From Lucifuga dentata (Eukaryota > Chordata > Actinopteri > Ophidiiformes > Bythitidae): DNA of 64,000 nt. The translations under genes were made by a program, and so were the position numbers. Numbering within the stretch: position 1 is the first letter of the stretch; each line of letters opens with the position of its first letter. Shown piece after piece: positions 9,401 through 24,095 of this stretch. The stretch is taken from positions 264,453 to 328,452 of the forward strand of contig VXCM01000045.1 of NCBI GenBank assembly GCA_014773175.1. Direction: 5' to 3'. A model generated the notes under the pieces. That model did no database searches. It worked only from the letters and a program-made list of their open reading frames with translations, and was not told the origin of the DNA.

Positions 9401-12400
9401 GATAGAACACACTGTAGTTTTGTGATAATCACACCTGAACCAACACACACTGATCACATGCACAGAAAAACCCCACACACTAATAATTTCATGGAAATAC
9501 AAATCACATTGATACTTAATTTTCTTTCCAAGAATCCAAGTATTAGGAAGTAAGGTAGTAAGTAAAACTGAGGAAATCTTTACTCTGTTGAGAAGTGAAG
9601 TGATGTTAAGAGCTGACTGGCTCTTTGGTGTGTTTTCAGTCTGATTATACATTCACAAACAGTCCTCAGCATGTTAAACGAGTTGAAAAGTTTTCATATC
9701 TTGATCCATAGAATAGATAATCTGCAGAAAAAGACTTATAGAATCAGAAAATAACCTCCATAATTATCTAGGTAGATGTAAATTTGTTATATTATTGCTT
9801 CAAATTTTCACTGTCATTTTCGTAAATTCAGATTCTTATGTGGCCTTGAGATGGCCATTGAGATGAGATTACACTTGTCATATATTCTGTGTGTTTTTAT
9901 ATTTATATTGCTGCATAAGTGTTGGTGGCAGTACAAAAAGGAGAAGTCACGAGGAGACAATGACAGTAGCGGTCATTTTTGTCTACAGTAACTTGTCCAC
10001 CTTCTACACCCACCACATGCTTACTGCAGCGGTGAAAGGGTCACTCTTCTCCTAAAAGCTTGCCTGTGCAAATAGTCTTCCACTCCAGCTAACAGGGGCT
10101 ACGAGGTACCACAAACATCCTGCCACCTTGTATTTATTCCAAGGAGAAGTGGACATTAGGTGGAAAAGCTGTGGTTAGTAGGGCAAGCAATTTTTTCCAG
10201 AGGACGAGATGGCGTTGGATGTGTACAGTTTCTGTCTTCTCTTCTCAAGCAAATCTCCCCCTTTCAGACATCAACAGACAAGATAATAAGACACTCAGAG
10301 CACAATTCCGTATTATATTCAGCAACCAAAGGCTCATCTCTTGTCAGTTTGCATTTACTCTCCCAAAGATGTGACGCTTCTATCATCATGCTGTCAAAGA
10401 GAGCCAGGCTGGAACGACAGAAGCACTCATTTCGTACACTTACTGTCTACATGAAATGGTCTGCACTTATACGAATTCTGCCAAAATGGTGGAACATTTT
10501 CCCAAAGGTCACCGATGGACCCCCCCTCCCCAAAAGAGTGAAATGAATCTTTTATTGATTCCTGATATTGGAGGTCTCATCTCTTGTTAGGCTTTTGTAA
10601 AGATTCTCTTACAATCCATTTGTAAAATGGATTAGCCACATTCAGTATTCAGTCTTGATTTTGGACAGCAAATTATATTTTTCTCTAGTTTTTAAAACAC
10701 ATTTTTATCAGTCAGTTTTTATGTAGTGGGTTAGTTTGCTTCATGAATATTTGGTAAAGTTCTGGAAATTACACTTGAGCTTAAACACAGTCTTTTGCTA
10801 TTCCATATTACATATTCCATATTCCATATTCTTTTGCTATTCCATATACACACAGACACACAAACACACAGTCACACATTGCTGGAGGCATGGGTTCTTA
10901 TTATTTTTGTGTAATCAGCTTAGTGAGCAGGATGCATGGTGGGATAGGCTGCTTGCTGATGCAAAGAACCTCATAATGTTGTGTGGTGAGGTTAAGTAAT
11001 AAAGTGGCGCAAACCCACTGCTGAATGGGCCACGCTGAGTAAATAAGAGTGGATAAAGGAGACCGAGGGGGAGAGCAAGTCTCTCCCCGGGAGGTGGATC
11101 TCATTATGGGGATTTCAGCTGTCTGCGCAAACTTGAAAACAAGCTTAATGCATGCCCATAAAGCAGGTGTAATACATTTGCTAATGTGGCCGCAGTGCCC
11201 ATGGCTACAGCTACACAATCACTGCATGGCAATGAGGACACGCATGGAGGATGAACTCAAGGCAGACGGGTTGTTTTTGATGCAAAGTTCATCAGGTTCC
11301 TGCTCGGTTATGCAGAAATGACTTTGAGCAACATGTACTTCAAAATAACTGACAATGTAGTTCTCCTTGTTGTTTGTATATTTAAGAAAGTGAAGAGGAT
11401 TATTTGAATTCGGAAGCAAAGCGCATGACAAGTAGATAGGCAGCTGTGCAGAAAATAAATTGAATTTCTATATGCCTTTATTTTAGCTATGCAATCACCA
11501 TATGCTTTTTTTTAAGTTCAGACATCATTTTCAACAAAGCGCGCATGTTGTATAGCATAGGTTCTATAACCAATATCAATAAGCCTTTCATGTAAGCTAA
11601 CAAAGAAGCGTCACATCTCCTGACACGGACACGGTTGGTGTTGTTGATATGTAATTGAAGCTGCAAGGGTCACATTTTTGGAATAGAAATTACAGTCTTG
11701 TCTTTGACTCGTGTGACATGAACCAGAGATGCATCCTACAGCATTTGTGTCCTTCACAAGCCTTTATTATTTATAACGCTCGCTCTTTGAGCAATGACCA
11801 GTACTAATGCATAACCTTCTGTCCTTCTGGCTGATTCGCTTCCTTTGAAACCAAAGATTGAGGTAGGAGAAGTGGGTGTACGGTGGATGAGGCAGGGTTG
11901 GCGGTAAGGGGGGGTATAGGGCAGTGGAGATCCAGGCTATCGAGAAGTTATTATGTTTTTTCCCTTTATATCTGAGGATGTGGAATAACACTGTGATGCT
12001 TCTTTTCTGCAGAATAGAGTTATGGGCTTCAAAGCAATACTATTTCCTGACATCCCTCCTTCCACTATTTGTCTGCTGCACGAAATAATGTGCAGGGAGG
12101 GGCGAGAGGGGTCTTTTAGCTACATGATTATTTGCTTGTTTCCACCTGTGTCCATTGAGTTCTGTAAATATCAACGCAGGAGGGAAATACAGCAACAAAT
12201 AACACCAGAAACTTTTTCCAGATAAACTCATTTGTAGGTAAAGTTAGCATAGGCTGAGCAGAGGTAAGATATGCTCCTGTGCAGCCTGTATCACCTGATG
12301 TTATCCTATAGTGATTGAGGCTGTGCTGCAGCGCTGGTGTGATCCATTGTTATTATAGCGCTATGACAGAAGGAAATGGGCGAGGTGGGGGTTTGAGGGG

Positions 12401-13050
12401 CGAGGGGTAGAAAGTGGGACATAGGCAGCATTAGTGCAGGATAGCCTGGGGGTCCCCGGGCAGATGTGTCAGGCATGACATGTGGGTGTCTGGTCCCCCA
12501 CCCACCCATGCACCCACCCACACACACTTCACACTGGACTGTCTCCCTCACACCCCACTGGCTACTGCTTGTCCCACACTTTCTCGCGCTACACGGTTTG
12601 ATGGACGCGAATCCAAAATGAAGCTGTTTATATGAGAATTATGAATAAATATGATGTTTATTAGCTAAGAAATTGCTGAATTTTTAGATTTTCACAGGGG
12701 TGGATATCAAAAAAGTATTTTTGACTTTTTTTTACTAATTACTAAAATCCTTCAGAATCTTCAGTGATCAAAAAATGGAATGTCAATTGATATCTACTTT
12801 GAATACTAATAAGGATTTCTGTCTGTCTTTTAGTGCAATATCTTTAGATTAAAGATTTCAAGAGACTTTGTTTGCGATTTGCACAGGTACCAAGGTGCAT
12901 GGGCATTTGAATTCTTATGCAGTTCTTAGATTTCAAAAACAGAACAATAAACACAAAGATTAAAAAAGCAGGGTCTGTTCTCAGTACCAACAAAAACAGA
13001 TTGAGGAAAATGATATACATATTTTATATTAAGAGAAAAGATCTTTATCC

Positions 13051-13091
<41 letters not shown>

Positions 13092-14479
13092 ATCCCCAAA
13101 AAAGTACCATTATGGACTCTATACTAAAGCTCAAATAAAGATTGATACTGATATTAATGATATTTAAACAGTACCCAGCCTGCGTGCATCTAATGATGTG
13201 CTTTCTGCAATTGCCAACATGATTTTTGTATTTCATCTGAAATCATAAGAGCTTTGGGATTATATACTGAGAAAGTCCAGATTTATGTTATAGGAAAGCT
13301 TTTTTTCAGAACAGGGATGCCAGATTCAGCCAGCAGAATCCTATTTACCACAAATATCATTTAAGTAATTTAGGACGAGGAGCAATAGCGAAGCAAGCAC
13401 CTCCTAAAAGGCTTAGAGCTCTTTAAAGCTAGACCTGATCCCATAGTCCCATCCTTACTGATGGCTGTAAAGGGATGAAGAATAATTTGGATTGTTTTTT
13501 GCCTCTTTCAGCCCTGAGTCTGATCAGGTTGACATTGCTTCAAGAATGAAGCGGACGCTCCACAACAGATGTGCTCATGTGCAAAGTGTCCCTGTCCCCC
13601 GAGAGTAGCACAAAGCCCCTCTTTCCAACCCCTCCCACCTCTGCCCTCCCTCTGACTCTTTTCATCACTCCATCTCTCCTTCTTGACCTTTGAAATGGGC
13701 ATTGCCTCTTCTCACCAATTTACCTCCCTCTGGTCCCTCTTGTGCTTGTTCTGGTTCCATCTCCACTCCACCATCAAGGGAGCGACAGGTAAGAGCTGGA
13801 CAAGAGCACTCTCGTGTCAAAGAGCCTTTTGGTGGAGACCTGTGGCCAAGAGAGAGGGCATAAGTACTGGAGCACAGGTCTTTACTGCTATGAGGATCAT
13901 TTGCATACACGTTCTCCATTCATTAGAAACTGAGCTTTATCCTTTCTTCTGCTGTAAACATTTCAAACCGTGTGGATTCTTGTCAGTGAAGACATCTTAA
14001 TTTATCATTATTTCTTTCCTACTTGTCTTTTTTCTTCCATCTGTTCTTGGGATGTTTCCTCCTGTGTTTGTGACTCATCAGATGTAAAGTCCTTTCTGCT
14101 CAGCACCTTGTGTAAAAGCCTTTACACCAAAGGCAAATAATATGTACAGATATTTCACGCATTCACAATAGTTTTCGAACTCACACTCTGTTAATGGAGC
14201 CTTTCACATCAGCGATGGAGTTTCAGGTTTTGTGTTACAAACTGCTGTCTTGTGTGATGAAAGACAAAAAAATCATGAATACAATGATTATAAAAATAAT
14301 ATATGGAGGAGGATAGCTGAAGAGCTTCATTACGACAATGGTGAGTTGATCCCCAGCTCAGTGGTTGTCCGAAAGCAGTCGTGATAAAGCTTTGATTCTT
14401 GTATCAAACAATGAAATTCTCTGTGCTCTTGCCTCTAGAATGCACCCAGAATCTCATTTTTTCCCCTCTTTTTGTTAAG

Positions 14480-14512
<33 letters not shown>

Positions 14513-16027
14513 GAATATATTTACTGCAACCAATTTGCCTCAAAAAAACTGGCAATTTTGTGTCATTTATTTGTGTCAATCTTGGTGTGTAATGACCTTA
14601 ACTCCATAATTCCACTTTGTGCCAGAATAATGACTGAGACTGATTTTTGTTACCTGTAAGGTCTGTGCTCTTGCACTATGAGGAATCAAGCTCTAATGTA
14701 GGAGGCCCATTGAGATTACCATGGCCTCTTCTCCCTCTTGCCCTGCACTGGGCTCTTAATTAAGGAAATGACAGCTCTCCGAGCAGCAATAGCCATAATG
14801 TAGCTAATAGCATTACAGGCAGCCACTCAAAAGTCAGTCTCTGGTGAGTTTCTATTCCCCCAAACACTATTGACCTATCCCTAGCAGCCTCTCCACACCA
14901 GCCTCTAAACAGAGTATTACTTCCCTGAAGGTCCGGTGGGAGCCATCTGACTCAGAGCACCTGGAGTTATTGGCAGCAGATTATGCCCTGTGTTATTGTT
15001 GAGGGCTTTGGTGGGAGTAATGAAACACAAAGCTAAATCACTTGTGATTTTGGCTGTCTTTGCATTCTGCGAGGAGTTAAGTAAATCGCTCTAAAGCACA
15101 CGCTGAATATTGTAAGCTGTACCATTCTTTACAGTGCCGTCTAGCAGTACTTTTTAGACTTTATTCCATTGTGTACTTTGAGGCTGCATTAGATTTAACC
15201 ATTGAAATCTTTTTTCTCTCTTTTTTTTTCCTCCAATGTCACATAATCTTTCCAAGTATATAGTATTAACTAAATCAATAGTGAACCAATCCGGGACAAT
15301 CGGTTGTGTATTGATGGAATTAAGGCTCGTGTACGATGTTGTTTGTGTGGCCCATCTTTTACGCTCAAACAGTTTACAGTTTCCTGTCCAACATAAACGC
15401 CTGAATCACTAGCACACGTTTGATCATTAAAAATCATATTGTTTTATGTGTTTTTACACTGAACATGAGCCATAATTACATCTACTATAATAATTCAAAT
15501 CAATATAACAATTAAAAATACAATTAACATTTAATCTTGAAGCTTTTTTTATATGTTCACATGTGAAATCATTTTACGTGTATTAGATTTCAATGGAAAG
15601 TGATTGACAACATCTAAATAGCAAACACATGCACTCAGCGAGACATTTTCAAAAGGACCATTATAAAAATGGGGGTTGGCTGTTCATTCTGAATAGCCTG
15701 AATCGTTACCCGGCCTCTCTCGTACATTTGACAACTTACATAATGCATTTCCACTAAAATAGCTTAAGTGTTAAAGCTTCTTTTATGGGCAAAAATTGAT
15801 TCATAAATGCACTGAGGTGAAAGCTAACATGAACACAAAGCCTTCAATAACACCCATTTTATTCAGACTGTCAATGTATGAAGCTGTTGCATTAGACAAG
15901 GTGGCATGCTGATTGCTTTATGAAATCCAGGCTAATTGTTTGTAGTCTAGTCCTGGGGGCACCCTGCATTAAGACAGGCCGAATGAAGTCAAATAAATAT
16001 AGCTCTTTGCCCCCACTCCCACCCCAC

Positions 16028-16063
<36 letters not shown>

Positions 16064-19000
16064 AGAGAGGCCTTCTATCTTGTGTGGCATTGAAAGTCGC
16101 TCTCCAGTGGCCACTTTGGTGATCAATGAAAGGGAATTTATACAGTTGTGGATATTGGCAATATTTCCACAGCATAAGTCACATCAAATCACACACTGTG
16201 TTCTGTACATATCATGATTTTACTTCTATAAATGAGTAGCAATATAAAGTGATTGAGGTACGCAATGAAAATGTCACAATGTCACCACGAGTGTGAATAT
16301 GGAATATATAAGACATATTTCACTTAATTAATTCATCATTTCCCTGTACATTCAAGGCTATATGTGAATGAAAGAATTGCTGAACTGTACATTTCTCAGT
16401 TAAAAAGGGTCTTTGTTGATCAAAATGATGGAATTGAGCAAACTTGTATGCTTACATTAGTAATTTAAGTGCTGAGGAAATTCAAAGTGCACAAAGCTGG
16501 AAAGTCCTATATAAATGTGAAGCGATGCTGAATGTGACGCCTTCTCTTTCATCCTTCTGCCCTCTTCTTTCATCCCTCATCACATCAATACTTCTATTCA
16601 CTCTATTTTAGCCATTGTGTGACCCACGTATAATCACAGCATCAAAGGACATTCTTTTTAGTAAAGGTTTGAGCAAGATATTTTCTTCTTTTTTCTTCTA
16701 TACAGTATTAATTGCCGCCTGGAAATCCATTTATGAATCATTCACAATGGTTAAGTAGATTTCTTTTAGAAAAGAAAAGCAAAACATGTACAAAGATTCT
16801 AGTAATAAAACAGAATTGAAAATTGACTCCCTGGATATTTCTCCTGTCAGCTATTTAATTTAGTTAAGGAAATTACATAAATCCTTAGAGAAAGGATGTG
16901 CATGTGTATTTATTTATTATTGATTTTTCTCTGAGAAAAACATGTTAACGTTACAGTTATTTGCAAAGGGATAAAGCTTTCTAAGTTATTGTGAAATGAT
17001 GCAATGAAAGGCACGGGTTAAACCAATCGTTATTCACCAAGCCAGCTCCTACACTGTTTATCAAATAGAATACATTATTCGCGACCAATATTTTAGCTAC
17101 AATCATGAGCAATACTGTCTTGAGCAGCATTTATTGATGATTCTATATGGCACTTACTGATCTTTTTCCTTCATTATTAGTTGAGTTTATTAATTCAAGG
17201 TGTATATAAATAATACTGCTGGGTATTTTATTATCATGGTGTACCACCTCTATTTAAAGAAAGTAGAAATAGCACAAGAAAATGTTAATTTGATCTCATC
17301 TAAAATGAAAATTGACTGTTTCAAAAAAAATCTAATGTAAGACTATTTATGAGAAACTAAAATCCAATGAAAGACTTTATTGCTTCATCTTCTATGCCCC
17401 AAATAACATTGCAATTATACAGAAGATTATGATGATCTTGTACTTTAGCTGAAGCAGTGCATTAAATCTAACACAGCCGCAAAGTCTTCACTGTATATTG
17501 AGATTGATCTTAATTCTAGATAGTGAGTGCACAGGGTGGGGTTGCATGCAGCGTGATCCATAATGGGTAAAATAATCGGTGAAAGGAGACTGGGTTGTCA
17601 AAATAAAGTTTGCTTGGAAGGTTGATAAGTGAGAGGATGTGGACTTTCATCAGGGAAACAGGCCCAACCAGCCAGAGGTAGAAACCAGCTAGAAAAGCAG
17701 GCTTCCCCCAGGCTTCAAATCAGCCATCAAATGCTTGAGGTTCATTTGCTAGGTCATGCCATTCACCAATTATTTGGATTTTATGTAAAGATGAAATGAT
17801 TTTACTTGGTGGAGGAGACTTTAAAATGTAATACATAAGTATACTTGACAGGCAATGATATCTTGCTGGCAAGGTTATTCAACAGTGTGTTTTGTGTAAA
17901 GCTTTTATCGAAGCTACTGCATGCTTTGTATGTTTAAAAAAAAAAAACAGAAAAAAAAAGAAAAACNTATCGAAGCTACTGCATGCTTTGTATGTTTAAA
18001 AAAAAAAAACAGAAAAAAAAAGAAAAACACAATGCATTAGGGCTTTATTCTTCGTTTAAAAGCTGTGATATTCCATTTAAGAAAATTGATCTTACAGTGG
18101 AAATGTGAGTACATTTTTTGAATTCATTCCCAGCATTGTGTGATTGAAATAGACCATGTGGCCTTCAGATGCTTTTCCCCATGACTGGCTTGACTTCATC
18201 TCCAAAGTCTACTTTATCCAGAGGAAGAGGAAGAGCTGCTATATAAAGAAGGCCATACATTTAAACATTTTGTGTGGGTTTTATATTGTACATTCACAAC
18301 AGTCATTTTAAACTACAGATGATACATAACCTTGTTGTAAAAGAATTACATTGTTGATTTCAAAGTAAATTAGATGTTATTGTGTCTGTAAATTCACTTA
18401 AGAAGTATCAATAACAGCAGTTTGAGGCTCTCAACTCTTCCCTTTCACTGTCAGGGTCAACAAGGCTTTCAGATCCTAAAATTTCCTAGAATTTTAGTAA
18501 TGCCTTTTTCATTTCTCAATGGGCCTATAGTGCATTTAAAACTCAAACTTATATTTCAGGTAATGAAACCACAATTCTCCAATCCATGTTTCACATTGCT
18601 GTCAAATGGCAAGAATAAAGTACGGATTATGAAATGCTCCTTTAAACTAGAGCATTTTCCTAAAACATACAGTATGGTGACTGAGTCGATAGCAGCCCGA
18701 GAACCCATACAACAGTTTATTTACTAAAATGAAAAAAATAAAGTGGCTGACTGACCAATAGCTGCACGGAATGTAATAAAATCTCAGATTTGATCAGCGT
18801 AGTATCCAAGAAAAGGACATTTTATTACTGGTAGCATTCCCACTAATGTGTTACAACGTAAAAACATGCAAATCAAGGTATCAAAAAAATCTAAAATGCA
18901 TTAAATTGCCACTTGACGATAAAATGATGGTAAAAGAACTATCACTTGTCCTTGTTTCACAGAAGCTAAGCTAAGTCTAAGTGGCACATGGAGGTATTTG

Positions 19001-22000
19001 GCATCCATAAAGTCTGAAGTTCTGTTGGTGCACCTCACCGAATCTGTGACTAAATCTTTGCTGTTGTATTGGCAGCCTGTTAGTGGAGGTCATTGTTTAT
19101 AATAGCAGATAGTTTTGCTAGTTTCTCCAGCACTACACCCTCACCTTCACTGACTTATTCAGGAGCCATTCATCCTCTTAACAGCACAACTACTGCAACT
19201 TCTTTTCAAATCACTTTTTGAAGTCGCTTCATGAAAATCAATGTGAGGTTGCTTTGTTGCTTTGCTATGTGGATGTTTGTCATTTTGGTTTTATAATGTG
19301 AACAATTATAAAATCACAAATTGCACTCTTATAGAATGAAAATCCCCCGAATTGTCTGCTGCTTTGGTCTCTTTTATTCTACAAAGTTAGTCTCTTTGCT
19401 TATCTGCTTTATAAAAAGATCACAGCACAGCGTGAGCCTTGACTTCTCTTTTATCCATGTATTTAATACTTGTTCATGTTCACAAGATTATGATGTTCAT
19501 TGTAATTTTGGGTAGACTGCTGTTTTAGTCAAATCAAATGTTTAAACAAATATGCTCAAATGACACAGGATTCAAAATCAGGTAGGGCTGTATTTGTCTT
19601 TTGGCTGTATTTTTCTTTTGCAAAATCATGTCGGTAAAAGACTTTTAAGAAGGATTGCTTCTTTTCCAACAGTTTATTCTTTCTGCAGGATTCACTTGTT
19701 TTTACAAAGCTTTATGTCAGCAGTCAAGCATCAAACGATCAAGAGGTTGAGGCTCAAAGCAGCCTTTCGGACCTTTTAAAGCAGCCTACACTGCGCTGTT
19801 GGGAGATACTGTGAGATAGGGATGGCTATGATATCCAATAGTCTGTGTCCTTTATTTTCCCTGCAGCCATCACCAAGCTTATTATCATGTCCGTGTCTGC
19901 TCTGCTCTGCTCTGCCCTCATAGCAAACAGGTCTAATTGTGTCTCTTAGCTGCAGGCACAGAACGGGGAGGGAGGGTAGGTTCAGATGAGTGATACTCAG
20001 CGATGTAAATGGCTGAATAATATGGCCCCAGAGTTTGCGGTTGAGCTCTATCTCTCAACAGTAATCTAGAGCCATCGGGGACCCGCCAGTATGCATCATC
20101 CCCCATCAATGAGCCTCTCCGCTGGTTGGTAATTTATTCAGTGCTACGGCGGTTATTGATAAAGCACTTAAATACAGATCCCNCCCCTTCCCAACTGCCC
20201 TCCTCTGCTCCGTTTGACATTCTCTGTTGTGTTGTGTCCCTGTGTGTTTGCATTAATCTGAGGGTAGAGCCTTATTCTTCTTTTCTGCCTCTCGCTCTCC
20301 CAGGAAACCGGGACGGTTCAGTCCAGTCCGACGCCAGCAGCAGTCCTTCTGAGCAGAGTCAGCTGGGCCAATCTCATCCAGGATACCCGCTGGGTCCACA
20401 GGTGAGTGAGATGCAAAAATACTGAGAATACTGGGTATACAAAGATTAAAGTAACTGTTTGATTATAGCATTTACATTGCTCGCTAACATTTGTGCTTAG
20501 ATTTTATCAAACTCCATTAGGAAAAATAGAAGTCTGACTGTGTAAGATTAGTTATCTATAGACTAATAGAAAATATGATTTTAATAGGACAATAGGATGC
20601 AAATCAGACTATGAGCTTAAATTCAAAGACTGACTAGTAATTAAGTCGTTTCAATAATCAAGATTATTGGCTTACTCTTGCTTTAACCCAATTGTTAGTG
20701 TATGTAAATGCACTGAAAAGGGAGGAAAAAAAAACATAAAACACCCTTTCACCTACATTATAAATTATTTTCAGATAAAATATGAAGTCTTGACGTAAAT
20801 TTGTCATCACATATCATCCTCCATCGTAATTGGGTTGTGGCACTAATGAGGCCTTGTCAAAACAAGCAGGGACACAGGGCGCCTCCAGCCCTGTTAATAG
20901 CTCAATCAGGCTTTGTCCTATCTGATTGGATTTATTGGCCTGGTGACTTGGCGATGCTTAATGAACATCTATCTCATTAGCGCTGTTCAGTGTCACCGTT
21001 TAACGCACACACATACTCAGACACACACATTTACTCAGGCAGTTTCAAGTTTCTTTCAGCACATGAGCAGCCTCTTTAATGAGGCCATTCTCTCAGCACT
21101 CAGTGTTACTCTATGACGGACCTGACAGTTAATCCTCATCAAGATAAACAAAAGAGGAAACACGAGGAGAGGACAGACGTTCAGTTTTGTCGGGCAGATT
21201 TGAAGAGTGAAACTCCCTGGTGAATGAGTCAATCTGCTTCTCTAGTCAAAATAAAGAATGGGCCTAATTAAAACCACTTTTCTCATTACGGTTTCCTTTC
21301 CTGTTCAAAGCCACTGTTTTGGTAATAGACAAGAAATATACACAAAAAGAAGGAAAGCATCTCAAGCAACCAGCAGTAAGAGTCTGAGCCTCAGCAGGCG
21401 GCTCTCAACAGTCACCATCTAATATATTAATGCTGTCAGTACAGTCTCTGTGAAGCTAACACTTTTCAGAAACAAAGGCGCTCCACATGCCATACCCAAT
21501 TCTCTTGTTCCAAGATCAATATGTTTTGATAGATTCTCGCTCCAGAGCCGGATATTGTTCGAACAACCATTATCCGATGGTAGTTTACCCAACATGAATC
21601 CACCTTCCTTCTGTTTCCCACTCACAGTTAGGATGACAAAAGTCTGCTATCTGGGTGATTATGGGCAATTTCTCAGTGCCAGAGCTGCCAAGCAGATAGA
21701 AGAGCCTATTCTCCCCCTGATGGGCAGAGAGGCTGGGTACCACATCCAGTCCTGAGTGGGGCTGCTTCCCCATCCAGAGCACAGCACACAGCCAGTTCCC
21801 AGTCTCTGACCCCCTAGGAGACCACCGCTCAACACTGAAGCTGTCAGGCCTGCCAAGCACTGTGGTGCAGCTTTCCAGCAGCACCTATGGAGGGAAATGA
21901 GAGAAACAGGAAGTGAAACAGAGAGAGAGAGAGAGAGAGATAGAGAGAGAGAGAAAAAGAGAAAGAGAAAGAGGGAGAAGAAAAGGCAGGTGAACAGCTC

Positions 22001-24063
22001 GTAGTTGAAAGGGAATAGGGATTCTCCTCTCTGTCTTATGAAACAGTTTCCATACTGTATTTTTTTTTTTTTTTTTTTTGTCATTGGCCTGCTGTGTCTG
22101 CAGAGCCAAAATAATTAATCACAGAATGTATCTGTCTTAATTTGGCGCAACAAGCAGCCTGAAAACCAAAAGCCTTTGCATGCTTGCAGATCTCCAAAGT
22201 GTTTTCTCTCAGCTGCTGCCCGATTCTGTGAAGCTGCCTATAATGATAAATAAATCAGAGCTACATCTGATAATTGCAGAATTGTTTTTTAATGTTATTT
22301 TCTTCTATGTAAGGCTGTGTTCCGTGTCAAGCCTGGCAATCTCATTTAATTTGACTCAGAGATGAAATGTTAAAAGAGAGCCTTTGATTATTGGCAGCTT
22401 AATTCTAGATTAAATTTAGCCTAAAAAGCAAGATTAAACAAATGTCACTTGGAGCTGACAAACGCTTGCTTTTGTTATTGTCCTTTGAGGATCGTTTGAG
22501 CTCTCAAATTATTAATTCATTCTTTTAAGGTTAATGGCAAATGTCATTTTGAATGCTCTCAGAACCGTCAGCTTTTGTCATTTGTTATGCATTGTTGTGC
22601 ATCAAAGCACATGTGAAGAAGAAAGGAATCCTGTGTGATTACTGCCAGAAACAATCACCTCTCCATGCTCATATTTCTTTCATTTAACACCTTCAAAACA
22701 CAAACAGGTACTCTTTGATTGTCAGTGCAGATATTTTGCCCTGTGATCTCTTCGTACCTTGTGGCTTTAAACCCACATGACCTTGTACTTAAATTGTAAT
22801 CCCATGTATGTCTGAGTGGATGCTGGCGTTGTGCACCATGCAGGGTTATCACAGTGATACGCCTGTCACTTAGGAACACCAGGCTTGAGAATGGTGGCAT
22901 CTTCGCACCAGTCGGCCTGCTCTGAATCCTGTGCAAGCTACAGACACACCACACAACAGAAGCAGATAGCTGACAATTGGAGTTAAAGGCTTGTGTGCTG
23001 AGGTCACAGTGGAGAATGAACAGTGCAGCCAGGTTCACCTTGGACTGTCTAAAGGCTGCTTTACTACAGATGCAAAACAAAATGACAATGTACTATTATT
23101 ACATTTTATTCCATGCAGTTCAGGGCTATGTTAAAGCAATAATTTTTTACCGTTTTGCAGCATCTTCACTATGTCTTTTGTCATACCTCCTCTGAGAAAT
23201 TTAGTTTGACATGCTCAAACGCTGATATAATTTGAAATGGTTTTATAAGAATGAAAGAAATTGAAGATGTCACTCTCTATGAATTCATGGAGATTTTTTG
23301 CCATGGTGTAAACCTTCCCACTTCTGGCTCAAAACTGTTGATGAAAATACATTTGAAGAGATCTTCACTGTGCAAAATATCTCAGAGCGATACATCTGAT
23401 AAAATATCTTTTTCTCTATGGGTATGACTGCACAGCTTCCACTTTAACTAATACGAATGAATGGATACATGAGGAAACTGAAGAATGATGTTTGATATCC
23501 CCTATCAAAAGAGTAAAGTACTACTACTTTCTTCAAAAAGCACTGTGTATTTCAGGCACATTTCTGTGGTACCAGGGATTTGTTCAGTCAGATGAAACAT
23601 AAGTCATTCTACATCTCTTTGAAAGAAAATTTCTTAGATCTTTCACAAGGATCCAATTTGATCTCTGCCAGCACCAACGATACTGCCTTGTGACTGTCAG
23701 TCTGTTATACAGCAATGCACAGAAATCAGCACTGAAACTCCTGCATTCATCAAAACACATTGATAAGTGATTTAATATGGGTGTGCTGACCTTGTCTTCC
23801 TATTGATTCCTCTTAACATAACTCAATTTTTTCTTCTAGGATGTAAAACTATATCTATTTAGAGTACATCAGTGTAATATGAAGCGATTAATGTGGCATA
23901 TTTTACCTCCAAGAGTTCTGTAATATATTAAAATAAACTATAGAATAGATTTCAGGTTATACCATGTATGATTATAGTTTTAATGAAATAACATTAACAC
24001 ATTTTTGAGTAAAGAATCTAGCTGTGATTATATTGAAACCCAGATGGTTATAACCAGTGACAC

Positions 24064-24095
<32 letters not shown>

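Larger units (their letters stand above)
6426..20303 (+). other. pou6f2: pou6f2 intron 1
   Basis: A 13.9-kb phase-1 intron, GTAAGT to CTCTCCCAG. It contains long T-runs (about 6670-6705), microsatellites at 7878, 13054, 14484 and 16031, a small tandem repeat at 10791, an exact duplication around an N at 17967, an N at 20183, and TAAT-rich complex stretches at 11001-11330 and 14700-15030. No nested gene was recognised on either strand. Confidence 0.85.

Noticed and set aside
14484..14512. His-run coding sequence
   Set aside because: This is an intronic ATC repeat, not an exon.
17906..18028. A genuine tandem duplication
   Set aside because: The exact identity, single N at the junction and identical pattern at two other sites point to unmerged contig ends.
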